A program made the translations under genes and the position numbers. 11,127 nucleotides of DNA from an uncultured Oscillospiraceae bacterium. Its GTDB lineage: Bacteria > Bacillota > Clostridia > Oscillospirales > Ruminococcaceae. The stretch covers positions 1 through 11,127 of the forward strand of contig CAJTSP010000087.1 in NCBI GenBank assembly GCA_910578965.1. Reading direction: 5' to 3'. Positions 1 to 6,908 of the stretch are shown in pieces (within the stretch, counting starts at the first letter, position 1; each line of letters starts with the position of its first letter). The notes beneath the pieces were generated by a model, which did not search any database, was not told the DNA's origin, and saw nothing but the letters and a program-made list of their open reading frames with translations.

Positions 1-938
1 GGGCTTTTTTGGGGATGGGCGGCGGCATTACGGTAGGGCAGTTGGCCAGCTTTTTGAGCTATGCCAACCAGTATACCAAGCCCTTTAACGAGATCAGCGG
101 GGTGGTGACCGAGCTGCAAAACGCCCTGGCCTGCGCCGGGCGAATCTTTGAGCTGATCGAGCAGCCGGCCGAGCCGCCGGACGCCCCCGACGCCGTGACC
201 CTTCGGCCGGACGGCCGGGTGGGGCTGGAGGATGTGCGGTTTTCCTACCTGCCCGAAAAGCCGCTGATCGAAGGGCTGAACCTCTCTGTACGGCCCGGCC
301 AGCGGGTGGCCATTGTGGGGCCCACCGGCTGCGGCAAAACCACCCTCATCAACCTCTTGATGCGGTTTTACGATGTAAACGGCGGCGCGGTGCGGGTGGC
401 CGGCACCGACATCCGCGCCGCCACCCGCCAGAGCCTGCGGGCCGGGTACGGCATGGTATTGCAGGAGACCTGGCTTAAGGCCGGCACCATCCGGGAAAAC
501 CTGGCCATGGCAAAGCCGGACGCCACCGAGGAGGAGATCCTGGCCGCGGCCAAGGCCAGCCATGCCCACGGGTTTATCCGCCGGCTGCCCCAGGGGTACG
601 ACACGGTAATCGGGGAGGACGGCGGCGCCTTGAGCCAGGGCCAAAAGCAATTGCTCTGTATCGCGCGGGTAATGCTCTGCCTGCCCCCCATGCTGATTTT
701 GGACGAGGCCACCAGCAGCATCGACACCCGTACCGAGCAAAAGATCCAGAGCGCCTTTGCCGCCATGATGCAGGGCCGCACCAGCTTTATTGTGGCCCAC
801 CGGCTATCCACCATCCGGCAGGCGGATGTAATTTTGGTAATGCGCGACGGCAGGATTGTCGAGCAGGGCAGCCACGACGAGCTGCTGCAAAAGGGAGGCT
901 TTTACGCCCGGCTTTGGGCCAGCCAGTTTGCCCGCTGA
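1..938 (+). CDS. ABC exporter, ATP-binding/permease protein (3' part, 5' truncated by window)
   Basis: This is the C-terminal part of an ABC exporter half-transporter; the reading frame is open to the left edge from base 3, so the true start lies outside. The first ~50 visible residues (SFLSYANQYTKPFNEIS onward) are the end of the membrane domain and its last coupling helix. A complete nucleotide-binding domain follows. Counting residue 1 at base 9, these motifs are visible: Walker A GPTGCGKT (104-111), Q-loop LQETW (151-155), signature LSQGQ (208-212), Walker B LILDEATSS with catalytic Glu (229-237) and the H-loop His (264). LSQGQ in place of LSGGQ is common in bacterial heterodimeric exporters, so a partner half-transporter gene probably lies upstream (inference). 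The substrate cannot be told; multidrug or peptide export is usual for the family. The stop is TGA. No convincing intrinsic terminator follows before the next gene, 109 bases on. Confidence 0.93.
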   Translation, partial: AFLGMGGGITVGQLASFLSYANQYTKPFNEISGVVTELQNALACAGRIFELIEQPAEPPDAPDAVTLRPDGRVGLEDVRFSYLPEKPLIEGLNLSVRPGQRVAIVGPTGCGKTTLINLLMRFYDVNGGAVRVAGTDIRAATRQSLRAGYGMVLQETWLKAGTIRENLAMAKPDATEEEILAAAKASHAHGFIRRLPQGYDTVIGEDGGALSQGQKQLLCIARVMLCLPPMLILDEATSSIDTRTEQKIQSAFAAMMQGRTSFIVAHRLSTIRQADVILVMRDGRIVEQGSHDELLQKGGFYARLWASQFAR

Positions 939-1033
939 GGGGCGGCCGCACCGGGCGTCCCTCAGGCGGGAACCACGCAAACGGCAAGGGGGCGGCTTTT
1001 TGCCGGCCGCGCAGCGGTTGGCAAAAAAAGAAT

Positions 1034-1038
1034 GGAGG
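1034..1038 (+). promoter_or_regulatory. Ribosome binding site that fixes the Mod1 start
   Basis: GGAGG lies 9 bases before the GTG at 1048. The same arrangement (GGAGG, short spacer, GTG, then an ANxLELTWYG protein start) precedes the second methyltransferase gene. This supports the GTG over the longer open frame that reaches back into the ABC gene. Confidence 0.7.
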
Positions 1039-1047
1039 CGTTGCAGG

Positions 1048-1269
1048 GTGGCCAATAGGCTGGAGCTGACATGGTACGGCAAGGGCGAGCCGATCAAGGC
1101 GGAGCCGCGGCTGCTGGTTGAAAGCGCGGAACTGTCCAACACCGCGCGTGCGCCGGATACGGAAAATATGCTCATCCACGGGGATAACCTGCTGGCCCTA
1201 AAGGCCCTGGAAAAAAAGTTTGCCGGGCAGGTGAAGTGCATTTATATCGACCCGCCGTATAATACCGGC
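1048..1269 (+). repeat. Direct repeat A, copy 1 (5' end of mod1)
   Basis: The first 74 codons of mod1 align without gaps to the first 74 codons of mod2 at a distance of 1561 bases. By hand count there are 29 base differences in 222, mostly silent, and only 7 amino-acid changes. The unit covers the start codon through the DPPYNTG motif, and similarity continues more weakly downstream. Confidence 0.9.
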
Positions 1270-2619
1270 AACGCCTTTGATAAATACGACGACAACATAG
1301 AACACTCGATCTGGCTCAATTTAATGGAATGCAGGTTCAAATATTTATATTGCTTGCTAAAAAAAGACGGTTTTCTGTTTGTGAATTTAGACGAGCAAGA
1401 ACACGCTTATGCTAAAATATTGTTAGACGGCATTTTTGGGCGTGAAAATTACATAGGCGATATTATCTGGCAAAAACGCAGGGGCGGCGGAAACGATTCG
1501 CGGTATCTTGCGCTGGATCATGACTATATCCTCGTATATGCAAAAGATGCCTCCAAAGAAACGCATCCGCAAAAGTGGCGTACAGCCCAATCCGAAGAAT
1601 ATCGGAAGCGTTATAAAGAAATTGACAAAAACGGGAAACGTTACTACTGGGATACAGTGGCCCGCAATGGGCTGCAAAGCCCCATTCCTGTTTCTGTTGT
1701 ATGTCCCGACGGGACAGTATTATCCATCAACTCGCAAATCGGGCAGGCATCCATTGATGAAGGCCTGCTGAACGGCACGGTACGTTTGACAAAATCGAAG
1801 AACGGTTGGACACTGCACCATAAGGTTTATATGGGGGAGGGGCAGGTTCAGCGTTCCATTATGAATGACGTTGGAACCAACAAAACCGCCGGCGACGAAA
1901 TGGAGTATCTTTTTGGAGATAAAAAGGCCTTCCCTTATCCAAAGCCCGAAAGCCTGATTTCCAGAATTTTAGAATTGTCGACACAAACAGGCGACCTTGT
2001 ACTGGACAGCTTCCTTGGCTCCGGCACCACTGCCGCCGTCGCCCACAAGATGGGACGGCGGTATATCGGCATCGAGATGGGCGGCCACGCCTACACCCAC
2101 TGCAAGGTGCGGCTGGATAAGGTGATCGCCGGGGAAGACCAGGGCGGCGTCACAAAGCCCCAAAACTGGCAGGGCGGCGGGGGCTACCGCTTTTATGAGC
2201 TTGCGCCCACCCTGATTAACAGGGACGCTTTTGGCGAATCGGTCATCAACCCGGCCTATGACGCCGACGCGCTGGCGGCAGCGGTGGCGCTCCACGAGGG
2301 CTTTGCCTATCGGCCCGACGCGGACACTTTCTGGAAGCAGGCGGCGGGCAACGAGAACAGCTACCTGTTCACCACAACCCGCCACCTGACGGCCGAGTAT
2401 TTAGACGCCATCAAGAGCAGTATGGAGGCGGGGGAGTACCTTGTCATTGCCTGCCGCTCATATGACGGGGGGCTGGAGAAGGCGTACACAAATATAGCGG
2501 TAAAGAAAATACCGCAGATGCTTCTTGACCGCTGTGAATTTGGCCGGGACGATTACAGCCTGAACATCATACACCCGCCGGTTTATGAAGATGAGGAGGT
2601 GGAAAAGGGTGGCGAATAA
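1048..2619 (+). CDS. mod: Type III restriction-modification methyltransferase subunit, copy 1 (Mod1)
   Basis: 523-residue beta-class amino-methyltransferase, predicted to methylate adenine N6 in a short asymmetric DNA site and to supply sequence recognition to the Res subunit. Seen: catalytic motif IV DPPYNTG (68-74), motif X-like region FPYPKPESLISRIL (295-308) and SAM-binding motif I DSFLGSGTT (320-328). The order IV, target-recognition region, I is the beta-class order of type III Mod proteins. About residues 170-290 form the target-recognition region and do not resemble the same part of Mod2. The open frame extends upstream to base 856, but that part overlaps the ABC gene in another frame and lacks family similarity. 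The GTG at 1048 has a good GGAGG site and matches the Mod2 start. The stop codon lies 11 bases inside Mod2, implying coupled translation. The central part is visibly more AT-rich than the ends. Family call is firm; the recognised site is unknown. Confidence 0.93.
   Translation: MANRLELTWYGKGEPIKAEPRLLVESAELSNTARAPDTENMLIHGDNLLALKALEKKFAGQVKCIYIDPPYNTGNAFDKYDDNIEHSIWLNLMECRFKYLYCLLKKDGFLFVNLDEQEHAYAKILLDGIFGRENYIGDIIWQKRRGGGNDSRYLALDHDYILVYAKDASKETHPQKWRTAQSEEYRKRYKEIDKNGKRYYWDTVARNGLQSPIPVSVVCPDGTVLSINSQIGQASIDEGLLNGTVRLTKSKNGWTLHHKVYMGEGQVQRSIMNDVGTNKTAGDEMEYLFGDKKAFPYPKPESLISRILELSTQTGDLVLDSFLGSGTTAAVAHKMGRRYIGIEMGGHAYTHCKVRLDKVIAGEDQGGVTKPQNWQGGGGYRFYELAPTLINRDAFGESVINPAYDADALAAAVALHEGFAYRPDADTFWKQAAGNENSYLFTTTRHLTAEYLDAIKSSMEAGEYLVIACRSYDGGLEKAYTNIAVKKIPQMLLDRCEFGRDDYSLNIIHPPVYEDEEVEKGGE
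1991..2589 (+). repeat. Direct repeat B, copy 1 (3' end of mod1)
   Basis: This encodes SAM motif I and the conserved C-terminal domain. It aligns without gaps to the 3' part of mod2 at a distance of 1612 bases. Identity is uneven: about 86% at 1991-2158, 3 mismatches in 364 at 2159-2522, then 7 mismatches in the last 67 bases. Confidence 0.9.
2595..2600 (+). promoter_or_regulatory. Ribosome binding site for Mod2, inside the Mod1 coding end
   Basis: GGAGGT lies 8 bases before the GTG at 2609 and is embedded in the codons for the acidic tail of Mod1. An in-frame ATG at 2585 lies upstream of this site and has no site of its own, so the GTG is preferred. Confidence 0.75.
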
Positions 2620-2830
2620 GCTGGAATTGACGTGGTACGGTAAGGCTGAGCCCATTCAGGTGGAGCCGCGGCTGTTGATTGAAAACGCGGAGCTGTCCAA
2701 CACCGCCCTTGCGCCGGATACGGAAAATATGCTCATTCACGGGGACAATTTGCTTGCCCTGAAAGCCCTGGAGAAAAAATTTGCCGGGCAGGTGAAGTGT
2801 ATCTATATAGACCCGCCGTATAATACCGGC
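2609..2830 (+). repeat. Direct repeat A, copy 2 (5' end of mod2)
   Basis: Second copy of the 222-base unit at 1048-1269, about 87% identical. It begins inside the last codons of mod1, so the repeat also contains the mod1 stop codon in a shifted frame. Confidence 0.9.
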
Positions 2831-4225
2831 TCTGCGTTTGAGCACTATGACGACAATCTGGAGCATAGCCAGTGGCTGAACTTGATGCGGCCAAGATTGG
2901 AAATTTTGCGGAATTTGCTTTCAAATGATGGAAGTATATGGATTAGTATAGATGATGATGAGGGGCATTATCTCAAAGTATTGTGTGACGAACTTTTGGG
3001 GCGGGCCAATTTTGTCAACACAATTATCTGGGAAAAGAAATACGCGCCGCAAGGCAATGCCCAATGGTTTACAGACAGCCATGATTTTATTTTGGTATAT
3101 GCAAAAGATAAGGCGGTTTGGCGCCCAAATCTTTTGCCTCGCACTGAATCAATGAACGCAAAGTATAAAAATCCCGATGGAGACCCCCGTGGCCTTTGGC
3201 GCCCTGACAATGCGACAATTAGTTTGTCTGGGGGCCAGCGCGGCGCCCAGTACGCTCGAACAGGTGTATGCGAAAATATTTATGAGCTTCACGCACCAAA
3301 TGGAAACGTATATCTTCCCCCACAGGGGCGGTGCTGGTACTATCCAGAGGCAAAGATGATCGAGGCAATCGCGGAAGGGCGCGTTTTCTTTGGCCGGGAC
3401 GGAAAAGGTGCGCCGCAATTAAAGCGTTATATGTCGGAAGTCAAACAGGGGTCGGTCGCTATGACTTTGTGGAAAAGAGAAGATGTTGGAGATAACCAAG
3501 ATGCAAAAAGAGAAGTGAGAGAGCTGAATCCAGAGTCGATTTTTTCCACCCCGAAGCCGGAACGTCTTGTGGAACGTATTCTTACCCTCGCCACCAACCC
3601 CGGCGACCTTGTTCTTGACTCTTTTCTCGGCTCCGGCACCACAGCCGCCGTCGCCCACAAAATGGGGCGGCGGTATATCGGCATTGAAATGGGCGACCAC
3701 GCTTACACCCATTGCAAGGTGCGGCTGGACAAGGTAATCGCCGGGCAGGACAAGGGCGGCATTACAAAGGCCCAAAACTGGCAGGGCGGCGGGGGCTACC
3801 GCTTTTATGAGCTTGCGCCCACCCTGATTAACAGAGACGCTTTTGGCGAATCGGTCATCAACCCGGCCTATGACGCCGACGCGCTGGCGGCAGCGGTGGC
3901 GCTCCACGAGGGCTTTGCCTATCGGCCCGACGCGGACACTTTCTGGAAGCAGGCGGCGGGCAACGAGAACAGCTACCTGTTCACCACAACCCGCCACCTG
4001 ACGGCCGAGTATTTAGACGCCATCAAGGGCAGCATGGAGGCGGGGGAGTACCTTGTCATTGCCTGCCGCTCATATGACGGGGGGCTGGAGAAGGCGTACA
4101 CAAATATAGCGGTAAAGAAAATACCGCAGATGCTCCTTGACCGCTGCGAATTCGGCCGGGACGATTACAGCCTGAACATCATACATCCGCCAGTCTATGA
4201 GGAGGAGGTGGTAGACGATGATTGA
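2609..4225 (+). CDS. mod: Type III restriction-modification methyltransferase subunit, copy 2 (Mod2)
   Basis: 538-residue beta-class methyltransferase, paralogous to Mod1 and lying directly behind it with an 11-base overlap. Motif IV DPPYNTG is at 68-74, the motif X-like IFSTPKPERLVERIL at 311-325 and SAM motif I DSFLGSGTT at 337-345. The first ~74 residues and everything from GDLVLDSFLGSG onward nearly match Mod1. The centre (about 167-310) differs: it carries NPDGDPRGLW, YLPPQGRCWYY and RVFFGRDGKG, an arrangement I recognise from many type III Mod proteins. Mod2 should therefore read a different DNA site from Mod1 while offering the same surfaces to SAM and Res (inference). Start chosen at GTG 2609 because of the GGAGGT site and the match to the Mod1 start; an ATG 24 bases earlier is the alternative. 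The stop lies 8 bases inside the Res gene. Both copies keep all catalytic motifs, so neither looks like a pseudogene. Confidence 0.94.
   Translation: MANKLELTWYGKAEPIQVEPRLLIENAELSNTALAPDTENMLIHGDNLLALKALEKKFAGQVKCIYIDPPYNTGSAFEHYDDNLEHSQWLNLMRPRLEILRNLLSNDGSIWISIDDDEGHYLKVLCDELLGRANFVNTIIWEKKYAPQGNAQWFTDSHDFILVYAKDKAVWRPNLLPRTESMNAKYKNPDGDPRGLWRPDNATISLSGGQRGAQYARTGVCENIYELHAPNGNVYLPPQGRCWYYPEAKMIEAIAEGRVFFGRDGKGAPQLKRYMSEVKQGSVAMTLWKREDVGDNQDAKREVRELNPESIFSTPKPERLVERILTLATNPGDLVLDSFLGSGTTAAVAHKMGRRYIGIEMGDHAYTHCKVRLDKVIAGQDKGGITKAQNWQGGGGYRFYELAPTLINRDAFGESVINPAYDADALAAAVALHEGFAYRPDADTFWKQAAGNENSYLFTTTRHLTAEYLDAIKGSMEAGEYLVIACRSYDGGLEKAYTNIAVKKIPQMLLDRCEFGRDDYSLNIIHPPVYEEEVVDDD
3603..4201 (+). 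repeat. Direct repeat B, copy 2 (3' end of mod2)
   Basis: Second copy of the unit at 1991-2589. The nearly identical core is 3771-4134, including uninterrupted identical runs of 192 and 101 bases; both edges of the core drop abruptly to lower identity. Confidence 0.9.
4204..4209 (+). promoter_or_regulatory. Ribosome binding site for Res, inside the Mod2 coding end
   Basis: GGAGGT lies 8 bases before the ATG at 4218, within codons for the Mod2 tail EEEVVDDD. The layout repeats that of the Mod1-Mod2 junction. Confidence 0.75.
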
Positions 4226-6908
4226 GCGCTTTCCCTTATATACTACCGACTACATCAGCGGCGTGATGTCTTTGCGCAAACCGCAGACTGCTTCGCTGAA
4301 GATTCTGGAGGAGATCGTTACCTCTGTCCATCTCCGCAAGGGCATGAACCTGAGGGCGGCGCTGGGCAGCGTCCATGCCATGTACCCCACCTGTTCAGAC
4401 TTCGAGCGGGAGTTCATGTCGCTGACCTTCGCCCTTGCCACCGGCGTGGGCAAAACCCGCCTGATGGGTGCGTTTATTGCCTATCTGTATACCCAGCACA
4501 GCATCAAAAATTTCTTTGTTGTGGCGCCCAATACCACGATTTACGATAAGCTGAAAAAAGACTTGAGCGACAACAGCAGCCCCAAATATGTGTTCCGGGG
4601 GTTAGGCTGCTTTCCGGTATTGCCGCAGATCATCACTGACGATGATTACAGGGATAAGACGATTTCTCTGTATGATTCGGATATCCATATCTTTATCTAC
4701 AATATCGATAAATTTAACAAGGAAGGCGCAAATATGCGCAAGGTGAACGAGCTGTTGGGCGACTCGTTTTATCAGTACCTTTCAAATTTGCCGGATTTGG
4801 TACTCATCATGGACGAATCCCACCATTACCGTGCAGAAAGAGGGGCGCAGGCGCTTAACGACCTGCATCCGCTGCTAGGCTTGGAGCTGACCGCAACGCC
4901 TCTTGTAACAAAGGGCGCAAGGCAGGTTCCGTTCAAAAATGTGGTATATGAGTACCCGCTGTCCAAAGCGATTGAGGACGGCTATACCCGCACGCCCTTT
5001 GCCGTAACCCGCTCTGATATTGACTTTTATAACTTCGGTGACGAGCAGCTTGACAAGATGATGCTGTTGGACGGTATCGCCTGCCATGAGCGCACAAAGG
5101 GAAAGCTGGAGATCTATGCCGCCAATTACAGCACGCCGGAGAAGCCTGTGCGTACGGTAAAGCCCTTTATGCTGGTGGTCCGCAAGGACACCGAGCATGC
5201 GGCATGGGTAGAGGGCTTTATTAAATCTGACGAGTTTTGCAGCGGCGCATACCGCAACAAGGCAATTACTGTCCATTCCCGGCAAAGGGGCGCGGAGACA
5301 GAGGCAAATACCCGCCTGCTGCTGGATGTAGAAAGCCCGGACAACCCTATTGAAATCGTTATCCATGTCAATATGCTCAAGGAAGGCTGGGACGTCAACA
5401 ACCTCTATACCATCGTCCCGCTCCGCACTGCCGCTTCCAAGATTTTGCGGGAGCAGATGGTGGGGCGCGGGCTGCGCTTGCCTTACGGCGAACGCACAGG
5501 CGACAGGGATGTGGACGCGGTCATGCTCACCGCCCACGATAAATTTCAGGATATTTTGGAGGAAGCGCAAAAGGGGGATTCCATCTTTAAGGCGGGCAAT
5601 GTCATTAAGGCAGAGGAAGAACTGGATACGCCGGAGGAGATCGTCTCTACCCAGCTTTCGTTGGATACCGGGCCGGAGCAGGAATTGGCGCAAGCCTATG
5701 AAAAGACAGGGCTTGCGGAAAGTGAAGAAAACAGCGCCCTGCTGCAAACGGCAAAAGCCTACCTGCAAGCGGAAACCGTAACCTACCTTATGCAAAGCCG
5801 GAAAACCGCCGCTGCCCCAGCCCCACCGGAAAAGCAAAAAATTGTGCAGACGGTAAAGCGAAAGCTGGAAGAAAAGCAGGATTGGGGCAAGATTTTTAAA
5901 GACCATGAAAACCCGTTCCTTGCATGGATGGGGGAAGAGACAGAAAAAATCTATACCGCAGCAGAGGGGAAGTTCATACCCATCCCCCATATCCGGATCA
6001 CAGACGCAGGGGCGGAGGAATATGTCTTTGTGGATTTTGACCTTGACTTAGGTGCTTTTACCCATGTGCCAATCAAAAATGAGCTGTTGATTCAAAATCT
6101 GGAGGATATGAGCGACCGCGAGCGGATCAAGGGGGACGCCATTGACTTTGAGGGGTATAACCCCAAGAAAGTGATTTTGGCAGAGCTTCGCAAAAAGCCG
6201 GAAATCGACTATGAGCGCTGCTCTGGGCTGCTGTTCAAGCTGATTACACAGGCGTGTGAGCATTATGAAGCGCGGTATGGCGTGAACGGTATGCAGAATA
6301 TTGTGATGATGTACCGGCGCGATGTTGCGGGCAAAATATACGACCAAATGATGAAGCATTTTTATTGTGAAAATGGTTTTTTGCAGGAAGAAGTGGTAGA
6401 CGTTGCATACTGTAACCTGCCGCAGAAAATCGATTGCAAGCAGCGCGTGGGGCTGTATGATAACTTCAAAGAAAGCTATGAAGGGCATATGAAATCCGTC
6501 CTGTTTACAGGGATCAAAAGGGGCGTCTATTCCGAAGCAAAATTTGATTCCTTTGAAGGCGAATTAACCTTTGCCCGCGTCCTTGACAGGGACGCCGAGG
6601 TGTTGAAATGGCTTCGCCCTGCGCCGAACGAGTTTAACATTACATACAACCGCGGCAAGCGGTATCAGCCGGACTTTGTGGTAGAAACAGCGGGCTGCTG
6701 CTATCTTGTGGAGGTAAAGGGCGAGGACAAGCTGACCGGCCCCGATGTGCTCGCCAAGAAAAAGCGCGGGATCCAGTATTGCGAGGTTGCAACCCGCTGG
6801 TGCAAGGCAAACGGCTACAAGCCATGGAAGTACCTGTTTATCCCGTCCAAGCAGGTGCTGGCAAATTCGACATTTGCCAGCCTGGCAGGGAGGTTTGAGG
6901 AAAAATAA
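4218..6908 (+). CDS. res: Type III restriction enzyme subunit, superfamily 2 helicase with PD-(D/E)XK nuclease (Res)
   Basis: 896-residue restriction subunit that should form a complex with Mod protein, use ATP to translocate or slide from the recognition site, and cut unmodified DNA. Helicase motifs seen: motif I ATGVGKT (74-80), motif II DESHH (199-203), motif III TATP (225-228) and motif VI QMVGRGLR (413-420). The C-terminal nuclease shows Glu782 in FEGEL, then PDF (818-820) and VEVKGE (831-836), giving the PD...ExK pattern with Asp819, Glu832 and Lys834. All key residues are present, so it appears active, and the length is near that usual for type III Res. The ATG overlaps the end of mod2 by 8 bases and has a strong GGAGGT site. 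It is the only Res in the window and follows two mod genes, so it presumably serves both. A solitary helicase of another defence family is unlikely given the neighbours. Confidence 0.95.
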   Translation: MIERFPLYTTDYISGVMSLRKPQTASLKILEEIVTSVHLRKGMNLRAALGSVHAMYPTCSDFEREFMSLTFALATGVGKTRLMGAFIAYLYTQHSIKNFFVVAPNTTIYDKLKKDLSDNSSPKYVFRGLGCFPVLPQIITDDDYRDKTISLYDSDIHIFIYNIDKFNKEGANMRKVNELLGDSFYQYLSNLPDLVLIMDESHHYRAERGAQALNDLHPLLGLELTATPLVTKGARQVPFKNVVYEYPLSKAIEDGYTRTPFAVTRSDIDFYNFGDEQLDKMMLLDGIACHERTKGKLEIYAANYSTPEKPVRTVKPFMLVVRKDTEHAAWVEGFIKSDEFCSGAYRNKAITVHSRQRGAETEANTRLLLDVESPDNPIEIVIHVNMLKEGWDVNNLYTIVPLRTAASKILREQMVGRGLRLPYGERTGDRDVDAVMLTAHDKFQDILEEAQKGDSIFKAGNVIKAEEELDTPEEIVSTQLSLDTGPEQELAQAYEKTGLAESEENSALLQTAKAYLQAETVTYLMQSRKTAAAPAPPEKQKIVQTVKRKLEEKQDWGKIFKDHENPFLAWMGEETEKIYTAAEGKFIPIPHIRITDAGAEEYVFVDFDLDLGAFTHVPIKNELLIQNLEDMSDRERIKGDAIDFEGYNPKKVILAELRKKPEIDYERCSGLLFKLITQACEHYEARYGVNGMQNIVMMYRRDVAGKIYDQMMKHFYCENGFLQEEVVDVAYCNLPQKIDCKQRVGLYDNFKESYEGHMKSVLFTGIKRGVYSEAKFDSFEGELTFARVLDRDAEVLKWLRPAPNEFNITYNRGKRYQPDFVVETAGCCYLVEVKGEDKLTGPDVLAKKKRGIQYCEVATRWCKANGYKPWKYLFIPSKQVLANSTFASLAGRFEEK

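Noticed and set aside
630..646. LSQGQ signature in the ABC domain as a defect
   Set aside because: This variant is common in bacterial heterodimeric exporters, and the Walker A, Walker B Glu and H-loop His are all intact.
982..1022. Overlapping inverted repeats between the ABC and Mod1 genes as a terminator
   Set aside because: CGGCAA...TTGCCG has its T-run inside the stem, and the following 9-position hairpin (1002-1022) is followed by A rather than T. Neither fits an intrinsic terminator on the + strand.
856..1047. In-frame upstream extension of Mod1, adding 64 residues
   Set aside because: It overlaps the end of the ABC gene in another frame, starts with TTG and has no family similarity; the GTG at 1048 has a good ribosome site and matches the Mod2 start.
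1023..1365. Runs of seven A at 1023-1029, 1211-1217 and 1359-1365 as phase-variation tracts in mod1
   Set aside because: Too short and too ordinary; known phase-variable mod genes carry long homopolymer or multi-copy short tandem repeats, and none are present here. Both reading frames are intact.
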